Shown here one piece after another: positions 1-10,900 of a stretch of DNA of 64,000 nt. Numbering within the stretch: the first letter of the stretch is position 1; every line of letters starts with the position of its first letter. A program made the position numbers and the translations under genes. The notes beneath the pieces were generated by a model. That model did no database searches and had not been told where the DNA came from. It saw only the letters and a list, made by a program, of their open reading frames with translations. The stretch lies in the NCBI GenBank assembly GCA_026770025.1, contig JAMXDE010000004.1, positions 1,922,001-1,986,000 on the forward strand, given 5' to 3'. This DNA is from Craspedostauros australis. Its lineage: Eukaryota > Bacillariophyta > Bacillariophyceae > Mastogloiales > Achnanthaceae.

Positions 1-184
1 ATGGCGGCAGTGATGACTGTTCAATCTTGTGGCAACTCCACTCATGCCCGTACATCTCACTCTTGTCATGCCTGCTTGATCGACGAATCGTTTTGTGCTA
101 CGTTGCCCTTTTCTGCTCCACTCCGTCCGCAATGCTCAAATCGTTCCACCATGCACTGTATGAACATCCGCACACCTCAGCCAC

Positions 185-1399
185 GTGACGCAATCTGTGA
201 TCAAGTTGATTCACAGAGTCGTCACGCCGGACTCCATTGATTACAAGAAGATGGCATACACGAAGACCGCTACGAAGACGTTGCACCAGTACACGTACGG
301 TATCACATCCGATCCATTGACGCAGTTCTCCGTTGCCCTCTCGGCCTTGATCCATGACGTGGATCATCCTGGCGTCCCCAACGCACAGCTGTGCAAGGAA
401 CGCGATCCCGACGCCGTGCGCTACAAGTTTCAGAGCGTCGCCGAGCAGAACTCGATCGACCTTGGCTGGGACTTGCTGATGGCGCCCCAGTACGAGGCCC
501 TGCGTGCTTGCATCTACAGTAATTGCGAAGAATTCAACCGCTTCCGCCAGCTGATCGTCAACACCGTCATGGCCACGGACATCGTGGACAAGGAGCTCGG
601 CTTGCTCCGTAAGAAGCGCTGGGAGACGGCCTTCGCCAATGTCCAACCCAAGCACCCTGGTTCGGCACCGGCAACGCCCGTCCCGCCCAAGAAGAAGATC
701 TTGAAGAAGCACAGCAAGCAATTCAAAACGCCATCTCCGGTCAAGCCCGGCAGCGTGAGATCGTCGGTGACAAGCATCGACTTTTCCGGCAAAATGACCG
801 AGACCATCTTGCATAAGGTGCCGCATCTGGATCTACGAAGCCCAATCAAACACAACACCATCAACGTCAATGGCAACGGCAGCGGCAACAGCGCTAACCC
901 CAATAAGGCCGACGACAACAACAACAACAACAACAACAACAAAGACAACCTCCTGCTATCACCCATCACCATCCCGAAGTCCATGTCCTCGCTGAATCCA
1001 TCCAACCACACCAACGTCTCCGAAACGACGCGCAACGACATGAACCGCAAGGCCACCATCGTGATCGAGCATCTGATCCAAGCCTCCGACGTGTCGCATA
1101 CGATGCAGCATTGGCACGTGTACTTGAAATGGAACGAGCGTTTCTTCGAGGAATGCGCCATGGCGTACAAGGAAGGCCGCGCAGGACGCGATCCTGCCAA
1201 GAATTGGTACACGGGCGAGCTTGGATTCTTCGATCATTACATCATCCCGCTGGCCAAGAAGCTGAAGGATTGCGGCGTGTTTGGCGTGGCGTCGGACGAG
1301 TACCTGAACTACGCGACGGCGAATCGCAAGGAGTGGGAAGCGAAAGGTCAGGCGATTGTGGAAGAGTACGTCAGGAGGTTTCAGCAGAAGAATGGATGA
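185..1399 (+). CDS. 3',5'-cyclic nucleotide phosphodiesterase catalytic domain (5' end incomplete)
   Basis: Hydrolyses cAMP or cGMP; specificity cannot be read from the sequence. The class I PDE metal-binding motif HDVDHPG lies at residues 57-63 of this frame. The second metal/substrate region appears late as HLIQASDVSHTMQHW, followed by a helical C-terminus ending VRRFQQKNG. A Lys/Pro/Asn-rich insert of about 130 residues, including a poly-Asn run from an (AAC)n tract near 918-941, splits the domain. Position 185 is a GTG and not a convincing start. In-frame sequence upstream reaches a stop at 161-163, while the expected HA..V.QS motif continues in another frame (FHHA, 144-155). The N-terminus must therefore be in upstream exons or lost. 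In diatoms such domains often end receptor-type nucleotide cyclases (family knowledge); nothing here shows a cyclase. Convergent with the next gene. Confidence 0.85.
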   Translation: MTQSVIKLIHRVVTPDSIDYKKMAYTKTATKTLHQYTYGITSDPLTQFSVALSALIHDVDHPGVPNAQLCKERDPDAVRYKFQSVAEQNSIDLGWDLLMAPQYEALRACIYSNCEEFNRFRQLIVNTVMATDIVDKELGLLRKKRWETAFANVQPKHPGSAPATPVPPKKKILKKHSKQFKTPSPVKPGSVRSSVTSIDFSGKMTETILHKVPHLDLRSPIKHNTINVNGNGSGNSANPNKADDNNNNNNNNKDNLLLSPITIPKSMSSLNPSNHTNVSETTRNDMNRKATIVIEHLIQASDVSHTMQHWHVYLKWNERFFEECAMAYKEGRAGRDPAKNWYTGELGFFDHYIIPLAKKLKDCGVFGVASDEYLNYATANRKEWEAKGQAIVEEYVRRFQQKNG

Positions 1400-1831
1400 A
1401 TAGATAGAAGAAGGAATGCGCATGGTCACTGCATGGTGTCCACAAGGGAACGCTGCATTCTCCCAAGGGAGAGATTCGAGGGAAAGGGGGAAGCACAAAT
1501 GTACATAATCATCAGATATAAAATGCAAATCGAGTGTTGATTGACTGAAAGAGCTGACATGTTCCTGATACTACGTTCGTTCTGTCGCAGGCCGTAGGAC
1601 ACAAGCAGGCATGAATGAACCCCTACAACCATCACTTTGCGTGCACTCTCTGGTACAGTACTCGTTCTTATGGTTGACAGTGCATCGTGTTTACATGTTA
1701 CCCTTGAATAGTTCTTTTGTCGTCCGTCGGTTTTGCATGTACATACATAGTAGGTACTTGCTTGGCAGACCATCCCTACTTTACCATCCGCACACTACGT
1801 GCGCTTCCCAAATCTAAATTGTGGCAGATAG
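1400..1831. other. Intergenic region between convergent 3' ends
   Basis: Lies between the stop of the phosphodiesterase (+) and the stop of the coiled-coil protein (-). It should hold both 3' UTRs. No coding frame, repeat or RNA gene is recognised. Confidence 0.5.
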
Positions 1832-2839
1832 TTACGCATTGACTTCGTTGGGACGGTAGTAGGGACTCGTGCTGGGCGTGTAGGACGAGGATCGGCGTGC
1901 TGTCGGTGCTGGCGACTCGATGTTGAGCATGTTGTGAATTTCGTTGACCGAATCTATCCGCGCTCCGGTGCTGGCTCTCGACCTGGGCGTGCCATCGGAC
2001 TTGATGTAGCGTCCGTTGATGGTGTGCTGCTGCGGCGTGGCTGGTGGTGGCAGCTGCTGGACGGCCGCGTTGTTGTTGTTGGACTGGGGATACTCGTCGC
2101 CCTCCTTGATGAACTGCGACAGCTCCGTGAGGAAACCATCCTGGTTGGGCAGGAGGTTGGCGACGCAGCGCACGAGGAGCTTGACGCCGCGGGTCGTGTA
2201 GGCGTGCATGTTCTGGCTGCTGAGCAGGGACGTCTCGCACCTGTCCAGACTGATGCCCAGGGCCCCGAGATCGTTGCGAGCCTCGCCCAGCTCCGACTGG
2301 ATGTCGTTGACCGTGTCGGTGTTCTCCTGCAGCTTGCGATCGAGGTCTTCCTGCGACTCCACGATGCCCCAGATCTGATTCTCCAGCGATTCCTTGACGT
2401 CGAGGATGGCCTGTCCCAGCGTCTTGGCCGCAGTGTCGAAGATTTTGCGCGTGACGGGCAGCAGCTCCTTGGCGGCCTCGGGCAGCGTGTTGGTGAGGAC
2501 GACGTATCCGGCCCAGCAGGCTCCGGTGCCGACCGCGTACGTGATGATGGTGGCCGTCCAGGAACCGCGCGCGTTGGAGCCCGGCGTGTGGATGATGATG
2601 GGGGCGGGCGGCGGTGTGTGAGGCACCATGACGCTCTTGCCGACCGCGTTTTCAAGGGCAGGCGCGATCTGCTTGGCGATCTGCGGCGGGGCGTTCTGCA
2701 CGGCGCGCAGCACGAGGGGGTTCAGCACGGCCTTGACCTGTTCGGGGAACATGGTGTAGGCGCCCATGCCGAGCATCACCCATTGTCCCGTGGAGGTCTG
2801 CAGCAGCAGTTGGATAGGACCCCTTGGAGCACCCGACAT
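1832..2839 (-). CDS. DUF1664-like membrane-anchored coiled-coil protein
   Basis: 335 residues from ATG at 2839. The layout is an N-terminal hydrophobic stretch (LLLQTSTGQWVMLGMGAYTMF), an Ala/Pro segment, a transmembrane segment around residues 95-120 (ATIITYAVGTGACWAGYVVL), then a long heptad-like helix (about 120-215: ELLPVTRKIFDTAAKTLGQA, then DVKESLENQ, NDIQSELGEARNDLG) and a disordered Gln/Asn/Pro tail. The order of short N-terminal helix, TM and coiled coil with conserved KxxF(D/N)xxxKxxxxA resembles the plant/algal DUF1664 family of unknown function. The assignment rests on pattern only. It might act in an organelle membrane, but no targeting signal is clear. Head-on with the phosphodiesterase and intronless. 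Confidence 0.65.
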   Translation of the reverse strand: MSGAPRGPIQLLLQTSTGQWVMLGMGAYTMFPEQVKAVLNPLVLRAVQNAPPQIAKQIAPALENAVGKSVMVPHTPPPAPIIIHTPGSNARGSWTATIITYAVGTGACWAGYVVLTNTLPEAAKELLPVTRKIFDTAAKTLGQAILDVKESLENQIWGIVESQEDLDRKLQENTDTVNDIQSELGEARNDLGALGISLDRCETSLLSSQNMHAYTTRGVKLLVRCVANLLPNQDGFLTELSQFIKEGDEYPQSNNNNAAVQQLPPPATPQQHTINGRYIKSDGTPRSRASTGARIDSVNEIHNMLNIESPAPTARRSSSYTPSTSPYYRPNEVNA

Positions 2840-4462
2840 CGTTGCTCTATCTGTTGCTGTGCTGACACTCGCACTATTGCTACGACTTTGATGCAGAGCC
2901 TAGAGTTAGAGTCCACGCACGGTCCCAAGCGATGGCGCTATGATTCGTGTTTGTGTTTGGAATTTGGTTTGGAATTTGTGGCTTTTTGCACAAAAACAAC
3001 GGAAATGGAGCAGAGCGCGAGAAGTCTTCGTATTCGACTTTCCTCTTCCTGCCCAATTGCTTCCTCTTGTTGCCTGTTGCCCTTGTTGCCTGTTGCCGTT
3101 TCACGATGAACGGGGACGATGACAATTGCTTGCTTCCTTGATGCTGCAAATGAGCCTTGCTATGAATCTGTGATGGGCACAGGGATGCTGATTTGATTGT
3201 ACTTGTTGGCCCAAACGCAATGTACGCAGCGCTGTTGCTTTGAATACGAAGGTCGTCACACTCTTGTGCTTTGTCTCTGTTGGTGATTGCCAATGAGGAT
3301 GCCTGGCTTTGGTGGTCAGTGTTCTTGTTGTTGTGTTTGGTGCACTTTTCTTCCGCTGTGCTACGACTGCTGCTGTTGTTGCTGAGGTTTGCGTGGTCCT
3401 GTTTCACGTGTTCCCATTGGCTGCTTCTTCGCGCGCTGCCACCGCAGAGACGCACCACTCCACCATCCATTTCGATCTTGTTGAGCGAAGCAGTTTATTT
3501 ACATATTCATGGATGAATAAAGTTAAAATACAACAGCGACATTTTGACGTTTTTGATATAACGATTCGCTGCTCACATGTGCATCGACGAACCTTGTGCC
3601 TTCATCATCACGGACGCATGCAGAAGACCAACAACAGGCGAATCTTGACATCCGAGTTCTGTTTGTACTGGATAGTTTGACCGTAGGTAGACTCTCTGGT
3701 TTCATCCTCGAGCAATCGAGCGCAGAGAATGACAGATTAGGATGCTGCACCGTGTTATCGACTTGTAGATTGTATACAACAGCAGGTGAATGTTGGCTTA
3801 CTATGCGTACAGATGCCAACAATTGCGCAACGGAGACGACATGTGACAAACAATACACTCGATTGCATTGCCTACGCCAGCTGCAACTGAGTGGCTCCAG
3901 AACACTTATCTGTACAGCCATTCTTCACATTATCCATTTCACGTTCACAACATTCCAACATTCAATCAAATCCCCTTTGGAAAAGACTCAGGAACCTTGG
4001 GTGGCGACAGAGGGAAGAGATCTCTCTCTCTATTCTCCTTTCGTCACTACATTCGATCAAACCGACCAAAAGCAACCACATCGTGTGAAACACGTCATCA
4101 ATGACCAAAGTACTGTGATAGTCTCGTAGATGCGTTTTGATGACGGCAACAACTGTGAAAGATCGCGATCTGCCGATCGAACGATGATTGTGACGCCGAT
4201 GACGATGGCAGACATCGAACTTGTGCATCGCGAGAGTTCCGAAAGAGACGATCAAACCAGCGGCCGCGTGGCGAAGCGTACTGATAGGTCGTAATGCTCC
4301 TGGAGAGGAGTAACGGATCGCAGTCATCCGCAAGATGCAGTGAAGTGAAGTCCAGATCAAGATCGAGAGCACCAACAACTGGCAACGATAACTGACAACG
4401 ACAACTGACAACAACAAACTCAAAAGAACGGCAACAGCCAAGCAACAACAGCCACCACCACG
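2840..4462. other. Intergenic region, divergent promoters
   Basis: About 1.6 kb between two divergently transcribed genes. The last ~130 bases are A/C-rich with repeated GACAACAAC-like words, typical of the leaders in this window, and probably are the 5' UTR of the YGGT gene. Short open frames on both strands have low-complexity or unrecognisable translations. I see no further gene. Confidence 0.5.
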
Positions 4463-5104
4463 ATGAAGATCTCCGCCTCCCTCCTCCTCGCCGCCTTGGT
4501 GGCCACCATGACCGTGTCCAGCAGCACCGTCTCCGCCTCCGTCTTCATCCCGTACGGATCCAAGCTGACGCAGACGGGTTCCAAGTCCTTTGCCTTTTCC
4601 AGAAAGACGGCCAACGACAGCAACGACGCCGATGACGAGATGCTCCACATCGCCCGCCGCATGCGCCGCGTGACATCGACCAACGCCGCGGCCATGGCCA
4701 TCCCGGGATACGGCATCGCCGAGCAGGTCTTCGTCGGCGGATTCGGCAACTTCCTCAGCATCTACAACCTCGTCATCACGGCGCGCATCCTCCTGTCCTG
4801 GTTCCCGCAGGCGGCCGGCATCGCCGCCTTGCAACCGGTCTACCAGATCACCGATCCCTACCTCAACCTCTTCCGCGGCATCATCCCGCCCATCTTCGGT
4901 CTCGATCTGTCGCCGCTCCTGGCCTTCTTCCTTCTCAGCGTCCTCACCAATGCGACGGCCGCCGTCGGTGCCGATCTCACGCCGGCCATGAAGCAGCGAA
5001 TGTCGTCCAACCGGTCGCCGATGGACAAGATCATGGCCGAGCAACAGCAGCACCAGAAACTGCAGCGCAAGATCGCGCCCGCACTAACTTTGGGCAGTCT
5101 CTAA
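4463..5104 (+). CDS. YGGT-family (YlmG/CCB3-like) plastid membrane protein
   Basis: 213 residues from ATG at 4463. The first ~27 residues form a signal peptide (MKISASLLLAALVATMTVSS) followed by SASVFIP, consistent with the bipartite plastid presequence of diatoms. The mature part carries the two YGGT hydrophobic segments: FLSIYNLVITARILLSWFP with the conserved R..LSW.P, then YQITDPYLNLFRGIIPP with the hallmark TDP.L..FR..IPP, then a second membrane span (LDLSPLLAFFLLSVLTNA). Relatives act in nucleoid partition or cytochrome b6f haem attachment in chloroplasts and in YlmG of bacteria. Which role applies here cannot be told. The 5' leader is A/C-rich. No introns. Confidence 0.85.
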   Translation: MKISASLLLAALVATMTVSSSTVSASVFIPYGSKLTQTGSKSFAFSRKTANDSNDADDEMLHIARRMRRVTSTNAAAMAIPGYGIAEQVFVGGFGNFLSIYNLVITARILLSWFPQAAGIAALQPVYQITDPYLNLFRGIIPPIFGLDLSPLLAFFLLSVLTNATAAVGADLTPAMKQRMSSNRSPMDKIMAEQQQHQKLQRKIAPALTLGSL

Positions 5105-5689
5105 TCTGTGGCGTCGCTATGGTAGGATGCATGAGTATGGCAATGTTATATCATCGATTGCTGCAGCTTGGAGTACAATCTACACCACTAAAGTTCCAAC
5201 TTTAATTGCTCCAAATATTGACTAGAGACTACAGAACTGGATTGTATTGTAATGTTGCACTATCTATCGATGATGAGTATGGTCAGATACAGAGTCTTGT
5301 GCGAGCACACTGTCGTGTATAATGAAGCAGATGGCAGACTCATCTGAATGATGAGCCCTGCTTCGAATTATGATGTTATACATCACATCACATCACATCA
5401 CATCACATCACACTCGTAGTTGAGCATCTTCCAATGTGTTCCTCCGCATGACTCTGCAGCAGCTTCAATCATGCTGTTTTCATTTTCTCCCTTCTCCAGA
5501 CAACCTTGCCATCAACATCAATCAAACATCGTGGAGTCATAGTCTAATAATTGCTTGCGAAGGTTCTATTTTGTTGGTTTAGAACAGTATGTTGGCTCTG
5601 TTGCGATGCTGTTGTCTGCGCTGCTTGTGCACATCAACATCAACTACCATGCATTCATGCATCTATCCACCAACCAAAGTCCACTCGAT
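5105..5689. other. Intergenic region with a CATCA pentanucleotide microsatellite
   Basis: Lies between the 3' ends of the YGGT gene (+) and the elongase (-). Contains a (CATCA)n tract at about 5382-5411; the reverse-complement unit TGATG recurs near 30522-30551. No gene recognised. Confidence 0.6.
5383..5411. repeat. (CATCA)n microsatellite
   Basis: About six perfect tandem copies of a 5-base unit, seen directly in the sequence. Confidence 0.9.
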
Positions 5690-7066
5690 TTAAGTCGCCT
5701 TCGTCTTCTTGTTCTTCTTGGGCTTCATGTACGATTCGACGTAGAATTGGGCAAACAGGAAGAACAGCGACAGGATGTAGACGACGTAGGTGGAGCTGAC
5801 GCGCAGGGAGGACTGATCGCACTGCGACACGACGAGGTAGGAGCCCTGCGACATCATCGTCACGAACTGCACCATCTGCATCATGGTGAGGTAGGACTTC
5901 CACCAGATGGGAAGGGACTTGCCCGTCGACTTGTCCTTCGTGTGCATGCAGATGAAGTAGTAGGTGTACATGACGGTGTGGATGAAGCCGTTCAGGACGA
6001 TGGTGAGGAAGATGTCACCGTCGTAGAAGACGTTGGAATTGAGCCAGTAGAAGAGGAAGATCGTGGTGTGGTGGTAGACGTGGAGGAAGGACAGCTGTCG
6101 CCACTTCTTGCCCAGCACGATGAAGATGGTGTCCCAGAAATCCCACACCTTCGAGATGTAGAACAGCCAAAGGAGGTTGCCGATGGCCGGGTCATGCTGG
6201 TTGTACGGCTCGCACGGAAGGATGGTGTAGTTGTTGCGGTACGCGAGGAAGCATCCCTCTAACGTCATGTAGGCGCACAGCATGATCTGCGACACGTTGT
6301 ACAGGAACTTGATCGGGTACGGATCGATGGCCGGCAGGAAGTTCATCACCTGGGAACCGATGGCGACGAAGAGGACGTACGCCAAGGCGATGGTGAACGC
6401 CGACGAGAAGTCAGTCAAGAACCATCCCTGTGTGTTGTGGAAGGTGTGGTTGCAGTATTGGCATTGATGCGTGTGGAATTTGGAATTGTTTTTGTCATTG
6501 CAATTGTGATGGCGAAGTTGTAAATGAGAATGTTAGTAATTGTTGTGGGATGATTGATGACTGATAATCGATGATGGAATAGAGTACAGTAAGCGATACC
6601 AAAGAACATCATGAATGAAGCTGTTCCTGCATCCAAGAAGAGGTGCAAAGCAGACAGCGCGCTTGTCCAAGTTGTCACTCGTCATTGGCGGAATTCACAA
6701 GGGATGCAACTCTCATGTCTGGCTCTTCATTCTCATAGTAGTACGCATCCATCCATCAAGATTCTATTCATGTCATTGCTGTTGTTGGAGATGTTGAAGA
6801 TGATGGGAGTGTGCAGGTACACAGACAGGAATGAGAACGCATGCGTGCACGCTGTTGCTGCGGATGCTTCCACAGCACTTGTGCGCTTCGTTGACTGGCT
6901 GATGGGAGAGAAAGTCCCTTGGCATTGCATGCTGTCTTGTGTCTTGCATGCTGTTTGGCACCACCGAATGACGTACTTCAGTGTGACCGCTGAATTTGGA
7001 CTCTGGATCACCCCAGCGGACGATGCTCTCGCCGATGCTGTCCAGCGTGGTTGTGTACTGCTCCAT
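5690..7066 (-). CDS. ELO-family very-long-chain fatty acid elongase (two exons)
   Basis: Condensing 3-ketoacyl-CoA synthase of the ER elongation cycle. Exon 1 is 7066-6977 (30 codons, MEQYTTTLDSIGESIVRWGD...). The intron is 6976-6428 (549 bp, GTACGT...CACACAG). Exon 2 is 6427-5690. The join is in phase and gives 275 residues, close to the usual length. The histidine box HVYHH and the family motifs KVWDFWDTIF, LNSNVFYDGD, NGFIHTVMYTYYF and WWKSYLT are present, with about seven membrane spans. The Lys-rich tail KPKKNKKTKAT is a probable ER-retrieval signal. Spacing and wording are very close to polyunsaturated fatty acid elongases of centric diatoms as I remember them; substrate length is not deducible. 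The leader upstream of 7066 is A/C-rich. Confidence 0.93.
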
Positions 7067-7941
7067 GGTTGCTGTCGTGCTCGTGCTGGTACTCGTGTAG
7101 CTTGGACTTGACTTTGCAACGAACGGCAGTTGCTTTCTGTCACTTCTTGAATGAGACTTTCAAGAATAGTTTTTGTGGGTGGTGAGCTGTTGGTGTCGTT
7201 GTTGGTGATGTCGGCGTTGTTGTTGCCGTTTCTCCTCTCTCTCTCTCGCTGGATCGATTGGTCTCGGTTTGTTCGTCGACCACAGCCCCGCAATGACAGA
7301 TGCGTTGTTGGTGGTGGTGGGAAAGCGCACACACGCTGCTTCAACTTCCCATCTCGTTGTCCGCCACCGAAGAATCCGGAAAAGGCACAGCAGCGCAACA
7401 CAAAATGAGCAACGACAGCAAAGTATGATGTGTGTGCGTCTGTGTGCACAGTGATGATGATGATGATGATGGTGATGATGCGTGAGAACACAAGAGTTCA
7501 CATCTCATCGCTCGCCCAATCAGCGTGCTTCATGTGTGACGTACGCTGCGAATACGATTCAATGTTGTCACGATCGAACGTATCAACGTTCGTATTGTCT
7601 ATTCGAGTTAGTCGATCGTATCCCTGTCGCCAACATTAAAGAGCACGCGCACCTAATGCAAATAAAAAGCGTACAAACTCGTCTATGCACAAATCGATAG
7701 ACTGCCAACCAGAACAACGGGACGAGCAGGCCGCTCACTGTCTCGTTGTTGAGAGTAATCCACAACCCCCCCGACTCCACAATCTACTACTATTCCACTG
7801 CACAGTTCTTGCATCCTGATATAGATCGCTCGTTCCAATACAAGTACAAAGAAAAGTAGTAGTACAAGTACACGGTATCGCTCACTCTACATTCGAACAA
7901 CTCCCCTTTCTAGAGTTCGACATTCCTTGCCCCCATTTATC
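7067..7941. other. Elongase 5' leader and intergenic region
   Basis: Seen on the minus strand, about 7067-7260 is an A/C-rich leader for the elongase. A (GAT)n microsatellite lies at about 7451-7480. The remainder toward the stop of the large ATPase gene at 7942 holds nothing I can name. Confidence 0.5.
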
Positions 7942-10900
7942 TCAAATCGCTTTGTACCGATGCTGCAATTGATCGACCTTGCCATCTGCGCGCCATTCCC
8001 CGTACAGCCGGATGGCCTCACCGAAGTGGTACTTGGCGGTCTCCCTAGCATTCGGAAAGTTGGTCTCGATTAGCATGTGTTCGCCGAGCCGCTCGTTGGC
8101 CAGAGCCTGATCCTGGATTAGACCGCCTCTCGCCGCAATGCGAATGGCGGCCTGGTACATCTTGACTGCGGCTCGGAACGCACGATGCCGCTTGTGCTGC
8201 TTCGTGATTGCATGGGCGTTGAGAGCGGCGCGTTCCGCATTCAGGATGGCGAGGGAATGCACCGCGTTGGGGTTGCCCTTCTTCACGGCTGTCTCCAACA
8301 GCTTGCGACACTGCTTGCCCATCTGCTTGATGCGCTTGCGCTCAGATGGAGAGAAACTTTGGGACCGTTTCAGGACGATCGTCGTGGCGAAGGCGATTTG
8401 GAAGAACGTCGGCGCCTGCGAGATGTATCCTGAAGCTCTGACCTTCGCCGTCTTGCTGACCTCCAGGATGATGCTCACGAAGCTGTCGAATTCGCCGAAG
8501 TACAGCGCGGCGTACTTCTTGACGTGGAGTATCATGGCCCGCACCGACGCGTCGCCCGCTTCCTCCAGACCTCGCATTCTCTCGACTTCGTCGAAGGCGT
8601 CACCGACCAGGAGCGTCCGATGGTCGGATCTTCCCCTCAGGTTCAGCACCATCTGCCATCTGCAGGCCAGCTGCACCTCCAGCTGCTCCTGGCTGAAATC
8701 CGCGCAGACCTTGGTGTACGTGGAGAAATCCTTGTCCAGGCTGTCCAAAGGCCTGGCCGTGAACCAGCACAGGTCCAGGTAGAAGACGATGGACCACATC
8801 GCGGATTGGATATCACCGCCAATCATGGAGGTCGAGTAGTTGTCCAGCATCGGCTGTTTGCAAGCCTCGTAGGATATCACGTTGTTGAGCACCATCCCGT
8901 ACACCACAATTGCAGTCCGGGCCACTGCTGATAGGTCTGTCACGCTATCGCATTTCTGCATCGCATAAGTAGCGTACATCTTCCCGGCTTCCATGTCCCC
9001 GAGGATGGGACCGAGCACCAACGACATCGATGAGATGGCAAGTGGGGAGAAGTTCGTTGTTCCCTTCGTCATCACGATGCTCACCATATCGATGGTTATC
9101 AGTGGCTGGATTAAGGAGTCCGAAAGAAAGGCTGCCATTGCGAATTTGTCCATGGTCTTGGCGATGAGGCTCTCCATGGGGTCCGTGGCTGCCTCCAGCG
9201 ACTCCAAATACTCGATAGTCCACTTCCGTGCGGATCGTTTAAGGCTCATCATCCCTGTCACCACACGGAACAGGCAAAGCGCCTGATTTTTCGGGTATCG
9301 ATACCCGACCTTCGCCAGGATGTCGCTGCCGAGCTTCATCAGGTTTATCGACTTGTCGTTTTGGACCATGGCTGTCATTCCGTCCATCAGCACGTGGTAT
9401 GCCCTCATCTTGTCGATCAACGGACAGTCGTCCAATTCGACCACCTGATTGCCGTATTCCTGCATCTTGTTGAACTTGTTGCTCACGTACGCGCATTCCG
9501 CCGCCGATGTGAAGAGCTGGATGCTCATCTCGCGATGTGACTGCCAATGATCAGCTGGCATCATGTCGATGGCGTTCTGGAAGTATGTGAATGCTGCTCG
9601 GAACGCGCCATGTGATGCAGCTCTCGTGCCAGCATCGAAGTTGAGTCTGGCGACGCGGAAGCGTCTGGTCTGCGAAATCTCGCTTCTGTTCTTGTTGTGT
9701 TGTGCAGGCTGTCCTGGCTGCACTGTATGTGCTGGCTGTGGGTACGGTGGAACCATGTCCAGACGGCCATTGAGCAGATTCGCGACTACGAAGAGTGATG
9801 TTTCGAAGTCTTCACATGCCAGCCGGTCCATGAGGATGACGCCCATGCGATGCTGCAGCTCTGTGAGTTGTATCTTGGACGGGATGATTGTTAATGCTGC
9901 CTCCTGCACCTTGTCATGGATGAAGGAGTAATCTGATACAGCCGATGATGCTTGTGGCATGCTTACGTTCATGATGGTGCCCTTTCCCATGTACCCGTCG
10001 GCTTCATCATTATCATCATCGAAAATACTGCCGGTGTTGCTTCTTCTCGTGCTGCTGCTGCTGCTGCTGCTGCTGCCGTCGTAGCTGTCTGTGTGAGCTT
10101 CGATCAGTCCCTCATCCTCGTACGTCTTCAGGATACTCAGCCACTCATCCTTGCTGCTCGGTGGCGGTCCGCCAAACAGTGATTCATACAACGCATGATG
10201 CCCCCCATCGCTCATCCTCTTTCCATCCTCAACGAAGCCCTCCAACGTCGTTTGCAACAGCATCCACGAGAACGTAGATCCCAAGCACGCTGCCAATGGC
10301 AACATGTACTTGGCCGTCTCGATCTGCTGCAGCTTCAGCTCCATCAGCTCCACCACGTTGATGGTCGCGGGCGTTTCGATCTTGATCTGCTCGTTGTCCC
10401 ACACCCACTTCATCAAGCCGGTGCTGTATGTGAGGAGGTTGTTATTGACGAGCATGCGGAGGAACTGCTGGACGAAGAAGACGTTGCCATCTGTCTTCTT
10501 GAACACAATCTCCGCCAGTCCGTAGCTGCTGTTGTTACCGCTGCTATGAGCATCGGCATAACCCTCGCCACCATTGCCAATGTCATCGTCGTTGTAGATC
10601 CCCAGCAGTTGCTTCAGCATGACGTGTACATCATCCAACGAAATGTTGTTGACTTCCAGATCCACATATCGAATGAATCGCTCACGTCTCTTCGTCTGAA
10701 TCGACGACAGCATCTGGCCGACGTAATTGATCCTGCTCGATACGCTCGCAGTATCAACACTATGCATTCGGCCATTGTCACCAACGCCGTCAGAGTCGAC
10801 GAGGTTGGATCGGAAGCATACGACCACCATGAGAGATGAGATGGTGGTGTCCAACATCCACGATTCGATCATGTCCAGGGATTCCTTGTCGGCCCATTGG

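Noticed and set aside
1934..3109. 391-codon open frame on the plus strand opposite the DUF1664-like gene
   Set aside because: Arg/Gly/Val-rich antisense shadow of a GC-rich coding strand; the minus-strand product has a coherent TM plus coiled-coil plan.
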